Origin: Halanaerobiales bacterium
Lineage (GTDB): Bacteria; Bacillota_F; Halanaerobiia; DY22613
Assembly: GCA_023128035.1 (NCBI GenBank)
Contig: JAGMES010000051.1
Location: forward strand, 1-28,705
Direction: 5' to 3'
Length of the DNA: 28,705 nucleotides
Shown: in pieces, positions 1-8,012 of the stretch
Numbering within the stretch: position 1 is the stretch's first letter
How the letters are laid out: each line of letters starts with the position of its first letter
The notes under the pieces: generated by a model
Seen by the model: the letters and a program-made list of their open reading frames with translations, nothing else
Database searches by the model: none
Told to the model about the DNA's origin: nothing
Program-made: the position numbers and the translations under genes

Positions 1-190
1 TTGTTGATTCGACTGAATAGTTACACGAAATCTAACAATCTTTTTTCAGAACGATGTAACATCAGATATTGACAAAACAATCTATAGCAATAAAGTCTTA
101 TTTACACAGTATTATAAGGGAATTAAAGTTGTTCTGGGAAATGATATAATATGTATTATCTTTCGTCAAGGTGCTATTGATACATTTTAT
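1..190 (+). pseudogene. Degenerate fragment of the secreted-protein family found at 21890-23625
   Basis: Bases 57-190 match 22332-22465, inside the intact secreted-protein gene at 21890, with only about eight differences. They cover the region around FTQYYKGIKV. Upstream of base 57 the match is broken: the stretch corresponding to the FQIEV region is shortened and the frame is not maintained. After base 190 the similarity stops abruptly and unrelated, insertion-sequence-like DNA begins. No start codon, signal peptide or C-terminal end is present, so this is a dead fragment of a third family member on the same strand. The 5' end may continue outside the window. Confidence 0.85.
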
Positions 191-221
191 CTTTTGAGAT
201 AAAGTTGGGATTGGCATAAAT

Positions 222-330
222 CTATCGGGTCTGTGTCAATTTACCACAACTAGGACAATGACTTCCTCTAGCTTTGGAATTTGTAGAATTTCTGTGATAG
301 GATTAATATGTGGCATCGTTAAGCCCTCCT
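222..330 (-). pseudogene. 5' remnant of an insertion-sequence transposase (ISL3-like, tentative)
   Basis: On the minus strand a good ribosome binding site (complement of CCCTCCT, 324-330) precedes an ATG at 316. This opens MPHINPITEILQIPKLE and then stops at 236. In another frame just downstream the DNA reads SHCPSCGKLTQTR, a CxxC zinc-finger start of the kind found near the N-terminus of ISL3-type transposases, and it too stops, at 222. The best reading is a transposase start with an internal deletion/frameshift and no remaining catalytic domain. The family name comes from recalled sequence similarity only. An open frame on the plus strand at 258-443 is the antisense of this remnant. Confidence 0.5.
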
Positions 331-429
331 TATTGATCTATTTGCTGGATACAAACAGATTCTACATGGAGGTTTTCGATGCCTTCTTTTATTTTAGTTT
401 CACAACATTAATTATACACCCAATTTTGT

Positions 430-456
430 GTACCCTTAACTAAGGGTACTTTTTTT
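430..456 (+). terminator. Rho-independent terminator
   Basis: A perfect 9-bp stem (GTACCCTTA at 430-438 pairing with TAAGGGTAC at 441-449) is followed by seven T residues at 450-456. It separates the debris at the window start from the operon that begins with the LytTR gene. Because it lies beside an insertion-sequence remnant it may originally have belonged to that element. Confidence 0.7.
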
Positions 457-664
457 ATTTATAATATATGAACCTTGAACTAATTAAATTGTTGGTCGCT
501 TGCTTCCAGACAACGGCAATTCGTTTACTCAAAATACCATTCTATAAAAAAACGCAGGTGTTGCCAATAAAATAAAGAAATAAAATATATAAAAATTATT
601 ATCATAAAACGAACGTAAACACTTTAATATATAAAAATAGAAAAAAATGGGGGTATGGTGAGGA

Positions 665-1039
665 ATGTGTAGCAAAAAGATATCTAACAAAAAAATTTTG
701 CTTATCAGGGAAGGTATATATGAAATCATTAAGTTAGGAGATGTATTTTATGTTGAAAGCAATGATACAAAAGTTATTTTTCATACGATGGAGGGTGAAT
801 TTTATAGTTCAGAATCATTGCAGGCGCTCGAAAATAAATTAAATACTTTAAATTTTTACAGGGTTCATCGAAGTTATTTAGTAAATATGGCTACAATAAA
901 AAAGGTAAAGTTAGTTGGGGATCGGACTTATGCAATTGAATTTAATGATTATAATAAAATAGCTTATGTTAGTAGAAATAGATTTAAAGATTTTATAAAT
1001 AAATTAGAAAAAAGATATCTTACAATAAAAAGAATTTAG
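665..1039 (+). CDS. Stand-alone LytTR-domain transcriptional regulator
   Basis: A 124-residue protein made almost entirely of a LytTR DNA-binding domain (about residues 10-115). The signature is FYRVHRSYLVN near residues 63-73, preceded by the usual SLQALENKL helix. No response-regulator receiver domain, sensor or membrane segment is present, so it is not a classical AgrA/ComE-type two-component protein. The ATG at 665 has only a crowded, G-rich upstream signal (649-664); an earlier in-frame ATG at 647 runs into a stop. Its stop is 13 bases before iorA, so it heads the operon and is its obvious candidate regulator, probably also controlling itself. The 200 bases upstream are A/T-rich with no clear sigma-A promoter, which fits activator dependence. 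No convincing LytTR direct-repeat box was found. Confidence 0.88.
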   Translation: MCSKKISNKKILLIREGIYEIIKLGDVFYVESNDTKVIFHTMEGEFYSSESLQALENKLNTLNFYRVHRSYLVNMATIKKVKLVGDRTYAIEFNDYNKIAYVSRNRFKDFINKLEKRYLTIKRI

Positions 1040-1052
1040 GCGAGGTGATGAG

Positions 1053-2840
1053 ATGACAATCAAAAAGATTGTTACAGGGAATGAAGCAGCTGCAATTGGA
1101 GCATATGAAAGTGGGGTTACAGTTGTAACAGGTTATCCTGGAGCGCCCTGCACACAGGTTTTGGAGCATTTTTCAAAATATGATGATGTGTATTGTGAAT
1201 GGTCGATAAATGAAAAGTCTGCTATGGAAGTTGCGATTGGTGCTTCATTTAGTGGGAAAAGAAGTTTTGTTGTAATGAAAACATTAGGACTTAATGTTGC
1301 AGCAGATGCAATACTCCAATACTCTGGTACAAAAGTGAATGGAGGAATTGTAGTTTTAGTTGCTGATGATGTTGGAAGAATTGTAGGAGATGATTATCAA
1401 GATAGTCGGAATTATGGTATAGCAGCTCATATTCCTGTTCTTGAACCTGTTGATTGTGAAGAAATACGGCACTTTATAAAATTTGGTTATGAGATTAGTG
1501 AAAAATATAGCATACCGGTTATTTTACGTTTAAATGCAATAACAACAAAAAGTAAAAGTATTATTGAGATTGATCAAAAGCAAAGAATTGAAAAAACAGA
1601 GAATATACAGTTTGACTTTTGTGGACAGAAAATGGCGACGAATGTTATTAGATTTGGTTTTAACAATTACAACGATGAAAAGTTAAAAAGATATTGGCAT
1701 GACTTTGAACAAGATAGGAGTCAACTAAGAGAGGATTGTAATCAATTTCAAATTAATAGTTTAGAATTAGCCGACTCAAAAATCGGAATAATTTCCAGTG
1801 GAGTATCTTATTGCTATGCAAAAGAAGTTTTACCTCAAGCTTCTTTTTTGAAGTTAGGATTAGTATATCCTTTACCAGTAAAACTCATTTCAGAGATTGC
1901 GGATTATGTTGATGATCTTTATGTGATTGAGGGATTTCAACCTTTAATTGAAAAAGAGATCAAAGCAATGGGAATTAAGATTAAGGGTTCTGAGATTTTT
2001 CCAAGGTTCCCTCATGCTTTATATTTTACTCCTGATCTGATTGAAGAAAAACTATTAGGTAAGAAAACTGAAAATACAAATTATTATAAAGATATTGTAC
2101 CTTTTCGGATGCCAACAAATTGTCCAGGATGTCCACATCTTTTTATTTTCTATGCTCTGGCAAAGCATAATATTAAATCTGCTGGTGCTATCGGTTGTGG
2201 AGGACTTGGAGCACTTCCACACATTGGTGTGATAGATATTGTTCAATGTATGGGTTCCTCTATTGGTATTGCTCATGGATATAGTAAAGCAACAAATAGT
2301 AAAGAAAAATTCGTAGCAATTACTGGAGACGGAGAGTTTTGGCATACTGGTCTAAACAATTTGATCAACACAGTTTATAACAAAGGTAATACTACGATTA
2401 TCATTCAAGACAACTCAACAGTAGCTATGACTGGCGGACAGGGAAACCCATCGACGGGGTATGGATTGAGCCAGGAGACAGCGACAATAAGTATTGAAAA
2501 TGTGTGCAAAGCTATTGGAATTAAAGATCTTTATATAGTTGACCCTTATGACTTAAGTTCCTTTGAGGAGATTCTGTTAAAAACATTTGATTATGAAGGA
2601 CCATCTGTAATCATTGCTAGAAGACCATGCCTTACCTTTATTAAAAAGCCCGATAAGAAAAAATGTGTAGTGACAGATAGTTGTGTAGGTTGTAAAAAAT
2701 GCACAAAAATTGGTTGCCTAGCGATTGAACTTATAGAAAAGGATCAAAACACAGTTGCAATGATCAATGAACATTTATGTGTAGGTTGTGGATTATGTAA
2801 AGAAGTTTGTCAGATAGGAGCGATTGATGATGTGCAGTGA
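1053..2840 (+). CDS. iorA: Indolepyruvate:ferredoxin oxidoreductase, alpha subunit
   Basis: A 595-residue IorA-type subunit that oxidatively decarboxylates 2-oxoacids, classically aryl pyruvates, to acyl-CoA while reducing ferredoxin. The N-terminal pyrimidine-binding domain has GYPGAPCTQVLE and the family stretch KTLGLNVAADA. The thiamine-diphosphate motif is GDGEFWHTGLNN followed by IIIQDNSTVAMTGGQ. The C-terminus carries two ferredoxin-type [4Fe-4S] sites, CVGCKKCTKIGC and CVGCGLCKEVC. Length is normal for the family. The ATG at 1053 follows GAGGTGATGAG. The iorB start overlaps its 3' end. The exact 2-oxoacid is not readable from sequence; in this operon the likely role is to supply an acyl-CoA starter (phenylacetyl-, indoleacetyl- or similar) to the KAS enzymes, which is inference. 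Confidence 0.95.
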   Translation: MTIKKIVTGNEAAAIGAYESGVTVVTGYPGAPCTQVLEHFSKYDDVYCEWSINEKSAMEVAIGASFSGKRSFVVMKTLGLNVAADAILQYSGTKVNGGIVVLVADDVGRIVGDDYQDSRNYGIAAHIPVLEPVDCEEIRHFIKFGYEISEKYSIPVILRLNAITTKSKSIIEIDQKQRIEKTENIQFDFCGQKMATNVIRFGFNNYNDEKLKRYWHDFEQDRSQLREDCNQFQINSLELADSKIGIISSGVSYCYAKEVLPQASFLKLGLVYPLPVKLISEIADYVDDLYVIEGFQPLIEKEIKAMGIKIKGSEIFPRFPHALYFTPDLIEEKLLGKKTENTNYYKDIVPFRMPTNCPGCPHLFIFYALAKHNIKSAGAIGCGGLGALPHIGVIDIVQCMGSSIGIAHGYSKATNSKEKFVAITGDGEFWHTGLNNLINTVYNKGNTTIIIQDNSTVAMTGGQGNPSTGYGLSQETATISIENVCKAIGIKDLYIVDPYDLSSFEEILLKTFDYEGPSVIIARRPCLTFIKKPDKKKCVVTDSCVGCKKCTKIGCLAIELIEKDQNTVAMINEHLCVGCGLCKEVCQIGAIDDVQ

Positions 2841-3429
2841 AGATTACGGAAAAAACATAATAATCTGTGGGTTGGGAGGCCAAGGTGTAGTTTTATCAAG
2901 TGATATTTTGTCTGATTACTTTTTACATCAAGGATATGATTTAAAAGTTTCCGATATTATGGGATTAGGTCAAAGAGGTGGTTCAGTAATGACCCATTTA
3001 CGATATGGAGATAAGATTCTATCACCTTTGATAAAAAATGGAACTGCTGATTTGATGATTGCTTTTGAAAAAACAGAAGTACTTCGGTGGGCTCATTTAT
3101 TAAAGCCGAATGGAATTGTTTGTTGCAATGATTATATTGAAACTCCGACAACCGTCACCTGTGGGTTGCAAGAAAAAATAGATGTAGAAGAATATTTTAA
3201 AAATTTACAGCAAAATTTAGATGTAAAAATAGTACCTATCAATAAATTGATTGCAAAACATAATTTAAAAAGACAAGTTTCTAATATAATCATGCTTGGT
3301 TATCTATCTCATTTATTGTCATGGGATGGAGAACTTATATTAGAAATCCTTTCAAAAAGAATAAAAAAGGATTACCTAAGCATGAATAAATTAGCTTTTG
3401 ATTTAGGAAAAAATATAACAAACAAATGA
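2827..3429 (+). CDS. iorB: Indolepyruvate:ferredoxin oxidoreductase, beta subunit
   Basis: A subunit of about 200 residues partnering IorA; it belongs to the gamma-subunit superfamily of 2-oxoacid:ferredoxin oxidoreductases. The nucleotide-binding-like start ICGLGGQGVVL, the central MGLGQRGGSVMTHLRYG and the following SPLIKNGTADLMIAFE are all typical. The gene overlaps the end of iorA by 14 bases, which implies translational coupling. The start is either ATG 2827 or ATG 2830, both served by the GGAG ending at 2820; an in-frame TTG at 2824 is less likely. There are no Fe-S motifs of its own, as expected. A 34-base gap with a strong AAAGGAGGTGA leads to the next gene. Confidence 0.94.
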   Translation: MMCSEDYGKNIIICGLGGQGVVLSSDILSDYFLHQGYDLKVSDIMGLGQRGGSVMTHLRYGDKILSPLIKNGTADLMIAFEKTEVLRWAHLLKPNGIVCCNDYIETPTTVTCGLQEKIDVEEYFKNLQQNLDVKIVPINKLIAKHNLKRQVSNIIMLGYLSHLLSWDGELILEILSKRIKKDYLSMNKLAFDLGKNITNK

Positions 3430-3463
3430 GGTAATATTACTAGCTTAAAGGAGGTGAAAATAG

Positions 3464-4216
3464 ATGAGATTTAAGGATCAGGTTGCATTAATTACCGGTG
3501 GAAATCGTGGTATTGGTGCTTCCATAACTGTTGAACTAGCTAAAGAAGGTGCCAGTGTAATTGTTTTTTATCGACGTAATCATCGGGCAGCTGAAGAAGT
3601 TCGAAAAATGCTAGAAGAATGTAATGCAAATTATAAATTTATGTCTGTAGATATAGCTGATTATAAGCAGGTAGCAGAAAGTGTTGAAGAAATAGTGAAG
3701 CACTTTGGGAAGATTGATATTTTAGTTAACAATGCCGGGACAACTCGTGATAATTTGTTTAAAAAAATGTCAGAAGAGGATTGGAATATGGTAATTGAAA
3801 CAAATCTAAATGGAGTTTTTAACTGTACTCAAAGCGTCTTGCCTCATATGATAAACCAACAAAGTGGAAAGATTATGAATATTTCTTCTGTATCTTCTTA
3901 TTTTGGTAATATAGGTCAGACTAATTATTGTGCTGCTAAGGCTGGGATTATTGGTTTGACCAGATCATTAGCAGTAGAGGTCGCTAAAAAGGGAATACGA
4001 GTAAATGCAGTTGCACCTGGTGCTACTGCTACAGATATGCTTGCAAAAGTACCAGATAAAATTATACAACGGTTTATTGATCGAATTCCTTTGAGAAAAC
4101 TTGCTGAAGTTGAAGATATTGCTAATGCTGTTCTGTTTCTAGCGAGTGATGATGCTCATTACATAAATGGTCAGATTTTGGCAGTATGTGGAGGGTTAAC
4201 CTTGGTAGGCTTTTGA
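3464..4216 (+). CDS. fabG: FabG-like 3-oxoacyl thioester reductase (SDR family)
   Basis: A 250-residue classical short-chain dehydrogenase that should reduce 3-keto-acyl thioesters to 3-hydroxy-acyl thioesters with NAD(P)H. The cofactor loop is TGGNRGIGAS, followed by VNNAG at 88-92 and the catalytic tetrad Asn114, Ser142, Tyr155 and Lys159 (YCAAK). The C-terminal INGQILAVCGG is typical. Length matches FabG. It starts at ATG 3464 after AAAGGAGGTGA and is followed 26 bases later by kas1. With no ACP gene nearby, the substrate may be a CoA ester. Classical FabG enzymes give the (R)-hydroxy product, in contrast to the (S)-type expected for the two 3-hydroxyacyl-CoA dehydrogenases of the operon. 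The substrate is unproven. Confidence 0.92.
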   Translation: MRFKDQVALITGGNRGIGASITVELAKEGASVIVFYRRNHRAAEEVRKMLEECNANYKFMSVDIADYKQVAESVEEIVKHFGKIDILVNNAGTTRDNLFKKMSEEDWNMVIETNLNGVFNCTQSVLPHMINQQSGKIMNISSVSSYFGNIGQTNYCAAKAGIIGLTRSLAVEVAKKGIRVNAVAPGATATDMLAKVPDKIIQRFIDRIPLRKLAEVEDIANAVLFLASDDAHYINGQILAVCGGLTLVGF

Positions 4217-4242
4217 TATTATTTATACGGAGGTTTAATAAA

Positions 4243-5232
4243 ATGCAAAAATCAGTTTGTATTTGTGGAACAGGTTCTTATGTTCCAAAAGAGGTGGTAA
4301 CAAATGAAATGCTCGAAAAAACAGCCCCTGATACGAATGCACAGTGGGTTGAAACTAAACTTGGTATCAAAGCTAGAAGAAGAGTAAGTAAAGATGAATG
4401 TACATCTGATATAGCTTTCGAAGCTGGGCGGAAAGCGATTGAGAATGCTGGATTAAAACCAGAAGATATTGAGTTGATTATTTTAGCAACAGTTACACCA
4501 GATCGATTAGTACCTTCTGCTTCTACTATTGTTCAAAGAAAATTAGGTGCAATCAATGCTGTAGCTTTTGATATTAACGCAGGTTGCCCAGGATTTATAT
4601 TTGCTTTTTCAACGGGAGCTCAATTTTTGCAAACTGGGTATTTTAAGAATGCTTTGATTATCGGAGCAGATGCTTTATCAAGAGCACTTGATTACACCGA
4701 GAGAAATTGTGTATTTTTTGCAGATGGAGCGGGGGCTGTTGTAATTAAAGCAGCAGAAAGCGAGAACGGGGTAAAAGGTATGTATTTTGGCTCTGATGGA
4801 GAAGGTACAGACGATTTGACACAAAAAGGTTGTGGATCGGAGTATCAAGCCACTTATGAATTATTGGAAAGTGGTGATCAATATATATTTATGGATGGAA
4901 AAGAAGTATATAAAGCAGCATCTGTAAAAATGCCGCTAAGTATCGAAATCGCATTAAAAAGAGCAAATTTAACTGTTGAAGATATAACTCATGTTGTGCC
5001 TCACCAGCCAAATATATCTTTATTATATGATTCTGTAGATAAATTAGGCATTCCTCGTGAGATAGTGAAAATCACTCTTGATAGGTATGGAAATTTTTCA
5101 AGTGGTAATATACCTATGGCTTTGGATGAAATGAATCGAGATGGAGAATTAAAGGATGGGGATGTGTTAGCTTTTACTTCAGCAGGCGCAGGTTGGTGCT
5201 GGGGTGGAATGATTGTAAAATGGGGTGTTTAA
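4243..5232 (+). CDS. Kas1: KAS III (FabH)-family synthase with complete Cys-His-Asn triad
   Basis: A 329-residue beta-ketoacyl synthase III superfamily enzyme. The nucleophile is Cys115 (INAGCPGF), the histidine is His254 (VPHQPN) and the asparagine is Asn284 (RYGNFSSGN), exactly 30 residues after the histidine as in FabH. A complete triad predicts decarboxylative Claisen condensation of an acyl-CoA with a malonyl-type thioester. The start is ATG 4243 (MQKSVCICGTG) with ACGGAGGT upstream; the open frame extends 19 codons further into fabG but lacks a site there. Kas1 is very similar to Kas6 along its whole length, so the two arose by duplication. The N-terminal region has an extra-residue form (DTNAQWVETKLGI) of the usual TSDEWI element. 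The substrate cannot be told from the sequence. Confidence 0.93.
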   Translation: MQKSVCICGTGSYVPKEVVTNEMLEKTAPDTNAQWVETKLGIKARRRVSKDECTSDIAFEAGRKAIENAGLKPEDIELIILATVTPDRLVPSASTIVQRKLGAINAVAFDINAGCPGFIFAFSTGAQFLQTGYFKNALIIGADALSRALDYTERNCVFFADGAGAVVIKAAESENGVKGMYFGSDGEGTDDLTQKGCGSEYQATYELLESGDQYIFMDGKEVYKAASVKMPLSIEIALKRANLTVEDITHVVPHQPNISLLYDSVDKLGIPREIVKITLDRYGNFSSGNIPMALDEMNRDGELKDGDVLAFTSAGAGWCWGGMIVKWGV

Positions 5233-5233
5233 T

Positions 5234-6346
5234 ATGAAGAATACTGTTGCTATGGCAAAATGTTATGAATATGATCAAAAAAAAGTCGATCAAGCTGTTA
5301 ATAAAGTTATCGATCATTTAGGTGGAATTGAAAATTTCGTAAAACCTGGGGATAAGGTGTTGCTTAAGCCAAATTTGGTTTCACCTTTAAAACCTGAGAA
5401 GATGGCAACCACTCATCCCGCTGTTCTTGAAGCTATCTGTAAGATACTGAAAAAAGTCGGAGCAGAGATCTGGATAGGTGATTCTGGGGTACATGGAACA
5501 TCAAAAATATTTACAGTAACTGGTGTTGAAGAGGTAGCCAAAAAATATGATTGCAAAATATGTGACATTGATCGATATGAAATAGATTATGTGATCAATG
5601 AAGAGAATATTTTGCTTAAAAGAATACCCTTAAGCAAATATATAACAGAGGCAGATGTAGTGATTAATATTCCCAAAGTTAAAATTCACGCAGGTATGGT
5701 TTATACTGGGGCTGTGAAGAATTTGTATGGGACTATTGTTGGTAAAAATAAAAGCAATATTCATGGCAATACTCAAACTGTGGATAATTTTAACCTCGTA
5801 TTATTAGATATTTTAAATACAGTAAAGCCACAGCTAACTATTATGGATGGAATTGTTGGTATGGAAGGAAATGGTCCAACTAATGGTTCACCCAAGCAAA
5901 CCGGGATGATTTTGGCAAGTCAGAATCCAACTGCATTAGATCTAGTTGCTATTGAACAGATTGGGCTAAAATTAAAGGAAATTGGTTATCTAGTGAAAGC
6001 TGTTGAATATGATTTTTCACCAAAGCGTAATGAGATTACTGTTGTAGGTGATGATGTCCCACCAGTAAAGTATAAGCATCCTTCTAGAGTACTTGTCTGG
6101 TTAGGAGATGTGATCATGAAAATAGTTCCTCCTATATACAATGCGTTTTTAAAACCAATTCCAGTTTTTAAAAAAGATAGTTGTACCCAATGTAAGCTTT
6201 GTCTTAAGATTTGTCCTGTGAATGCTATTACTATAAAAGATATCCCAGAAGTAGATAAGAAAAAGTGTATAAGCTGTTTTTGCTGTCATGAAGCTTGTTT
6301 AAGCAATGCTATTATTCGGAGTGATGAGAAAAAGAAGAAAAAATGA
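5234..6346 (+). CDS. DUF362-family protein with C-terminal 2x[4Fe-4S] ferredoxin domain
   Basis: A 370-residue protein. Residues 1 to about 300 are a DUF362 domain (KPNLVSPL, IGDSGVHG, NIPKVKIHAG, the GAVKNLYG segment, MDGIVGMEGNGP). The C-terminus has two ferredoxin-like sites, CTQCKLCLKICP and CISCFCCHEAC, ending in a lysine tail. The second site has an extra cysteine and lacks the final proline. The start is ATG 5234, one base after the kas1 stop, using GGGGTG; the GTG at 5225 would overlap kas1. The biochemical role of DUF362 proteins is not settled. Its position among ketoreductases and beside a ferredoxin-reducing IorAB suggests it uses reduced ferredoxin for a reductive step on an operon intermediate, which is inference. 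Confidence 0.9.
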   Translation: MKNTVAMAKCYEYDQKKVDQAVNKVIDHLGGIENFVKPGDKVLLKPNLVSPLKPEKMATTHPAVLEAICKILKKVGAEIWIGDSGVHGTSKIFTVTGVEEVAKKYDCKICDIDRYEIDYVINEENILLKRIPLSKYITEADVVINIPKVKIHAGMVYTGAVKNLYGTIVGKNKSNIHGNTQTVDNFNLVLLDILNTVKPQLTIMDGIVGMEGNGPTNGSPKQTGMILASQNPTALDLVAIEQIGLKLKEIGYLVKAVEYDFSPKRNEITVVGDDVPPVKYKHPSRVLVWLGDVIMKIVPPIYNAFLKPIPVFKKDSCTQCKLCLKICPVNAITIKDIPEVDKKKCISCFCCHEACLSNAIIRSDEKKKKK

Positions 6347-6377
6347 TAAGTCGTGGACGATTCAAAGGAGGTAAATT

Positions 6378-7145
6378 ATGGAATTCGAAGGCAAACTTGT
6401 ACTTATTACCGCCGGATTAGATGGATTTGATAAAGCTGCGGCTATCAAGTTTGCAGAACAAGGGGCGGACATAGCTATAATCTATAGCAACAATGAACAT
6501 ACAGTTCAAAAAATATGTACTGAAGTAAAAAAGTATGGCATAAAAGTACTTGCAACTCAATCTGATCTTACTGATTTATCAGAAATGGAAAGAGCAATAG
6601 CAGAAGTGGTAGATTATTTTGGGAAGATAGATATTTGCGTTAATACTTCAATGTCATTAAGTAGCAATAAATTTTTTATGGATGAAAAAGATGCGAATTG
6701 GAAAAAGAAAATTGTTGATAATTTAACAGTTACTTTTAACTGTTGTAAGACAGTTGGATTACAGATGATTAAACAGTCCTATGGAAAAATTATCAATCTG
6801 TATACTTTTGATAGACTCTCTCATCACCTGGGCCAAACTTTTTCCTGGACAGTTAAAGAAAGCATCAGCAGTATGACTAAAAACATCGCAAAAGAATTAG
6901 CATACAAAGGAATAACTGTCAATACAATCGAGTCAGGCTTGCTCGAATCACATCTCAAAGGAGAAGAACAAGGAGATCTTTATCAGAAGGCTGTAAAAAT
7001 GATTCCAGTAGGTTATGTCGGTAAAGTAGATGATGTAATATCAGGTGTATTATTTTTAGCAAGTGAAAAAGCCTCTTATATAACTGGTCAGGTTATAGTA
7101 GTCGATGGTGGATTGGAAGCAAAAAGTAAAGTGAGGTGTTTATGA
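6378..7145 (+). CDS. FabG-like SDR lacking the catalytic Ser and Tyr; probable non-catalytic paralogue
   Basis: A 255-residue SDR paralogue of the fabG at 3464, recognisable over its full length (shared FGKID, a GQT element, and ITGQVIVVDGG at the end). The active site is altered. Aligning GQTNYCAAK of the first SDR with GQTFSWTVK here shows Tyr replaced by Ser156, with Lys160 kept; the catalytic Ser position is Thr143 (NLYT). The cofactor loop reads TAGLDGFDKA instead of TGGxxGIGxA, and NNAG has become VNTS. It is intact with a perfect AAAGGAGG site, so it is maintained. It may bind a ligand or pair with the active SDR instead of reducing anything. A change of chemistry is also possible. Confidence 0.88.
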   Translation: MEFEGKLVLITAGLDGFDKAAAIKFAEQGADIAIIYSNNEHTVQKICTEVKKYGIKVLATQSDLTDLSEMERAIAEVVDYFGKIDICVNTSMSLSSNKFFMDEKDANWKKKIVDNLTVTFNCCKTVGLQMIKQSYGKIINLYTFDRLSHHLGQTFSWTVKESISSMTKNIAKELAYKGITVNTIESGLLESHLKGEEQGDLYQKAVKMIPVGYVGKVDDVISGVLFLASEKASYITGQVIVVDGGLEAKSKVRCL

Positions 7146-7146
7146 T

Positions 7147-7992
7147 TTGGAACGAATAGCTGTAGTTGGTACTGGTTTGATGGGTAGTGGGATTATTCAT
7201 GTATTTGCACAGCATGGATTTAAAGTAGATATATATGGCAACAGTCAGAATTATGAAGAAAAACTTTTAGACTATTTTGATAATGAAGTAAACAAAGGTA
7301 GATTAAAAGAGAGTGAAAAAGAGGCAATTATAGATAAGCTTGAATTCTATTATATCTCTTCTGACCTGGAAAATATTCAAAAAGCAGATTTTGTAATTGA
7401 AACAATAAAAGAAGTGAAAGAATTAAAATTAGAACTTTTTAAGCAAATTGATCAATATATGAGAGATGATATGATTTTGGTTAGTAATTCATCAACATTT
7501 TCAATCACAGAACTGGCATCTGTCACTTCAAGACCTCATCGAATTTTGGGTATGCATTTTATTTCTCCTGTTCCTATGATTGATATAGTTGAAATAATAA
7601 AAGGATTGTGCACATCTGAAGAAATAATTGAAGTAACCCGTCAGCTTTGTATAAAGATCAATAAACAACATATTTTGGTTGATGATCATCCAGGCTTTGT
7701 TTTTAATCGAATTTTTCTGATGTGGATTAATGAAGCGGTATTTGTGCAGATGGAAAATTTGACGAAAAAACCTGAAGACATTGATGAGATTATGAAATTG
7801 GGAATGAACATTAAAGTTGGCCCACTGAAATTAATCGATTTAGTTGGATTGGATACGATTTACTATAGTTTAAAGAGTCTATTTGAGAATTTGCATGATC
7901 AAAAATATAGACCATGTCCATTGTTTAAAAAGATGTTGGATGCAAATCATCTCGGTCGAAAAACAGGTAAAGGATTTTACAATTATTGTTAG
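7147..7992 (+). CDS. 3-hydroxyacyl-CoA dehydrogenase (Hbd/PaaH type), copy 1
   Basis: A 281-residue NAD-dependent 3-hydroxyacyl-CoA dehydrogenase, matching the length of the 3-hydroxybutyryl-CoA dehydrogenases. The Rossmann motif is GTGLMGSG (8-15). The catalytic residues are the Ser in SNSSTFS (about 113-116), His137 (GMHFISPVP), Glu149 and Asn187 (GFVFNR). The C-terminal GRKTGKGFYNY is diagnostic. The start is a TTG at 7147, one base after the previous stop, with GTGAGGTG upstream; the nearby ATG at 7142 stops after five codons. It interconverts (S)-3-hydroxyacyl-CoA and 3-ketoacyl-CoA, which points to CoA-bound intermediates in this pathway. The gene ends 20 bases before kas2. Confidence 0.94.
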   Translation: MERIAVVGTGLMGSGIIHVFAQHGFKVDIYGNSQNYEEKLLDYFDNEVNKGRLKESEKEAIIDKLEFYYISSDLENIQKADFVIETIKEVKELKLELFKQIDQYMRDDMILVSNSSTFSITELASVTSRPHRILGMHFISPVPMIDIVEIIKGLCTSEEIIEVTRQLCIKINKQHILVDDHPGFVFNRIFLMWINEAVFVQMENLTKKPEDIDEIMKLGMNIKVGPLKLIDLVGLDTIYYSLKSLFENLHDQKYRPCPLFKKMLDANHLGRKTGKGFYNYC

Positions 7993-8012
7993 TTACAACA
8001 GGAGGGAACACA

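Noticed and set aside
258..443. Plus-strand open frame of 61 codons
   Set aside because: It is the antisense of the transposase remnant, lacks a ribosome site and runs into the terminator hairpin.
457..664. LytTR-box direct repeats or a clear sigma-A promoter upstream of the first operon gene
   Set aside because: Only an inverted GTTTAC pair and a weak TTGCCA with distant TATATA were seen; neither fits the expected spacing well enough to annotate.
2055..2345. Minus-strand open frames within iorA and other operon genes (also around 9739-9975, 13029-13250, 13361-13621 and 16380-16643)
   Set aside because: All lie opposite strongly supported genes, lack ribosome sites and encode low-complexity or composition-driven peptides.
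4186..4242. Upstream extension of kas1
   Set aside because: It overlaps fabG and has no ribosome site; the ATG at 4243 has a good site and gives a normal KAS III N-terminus.
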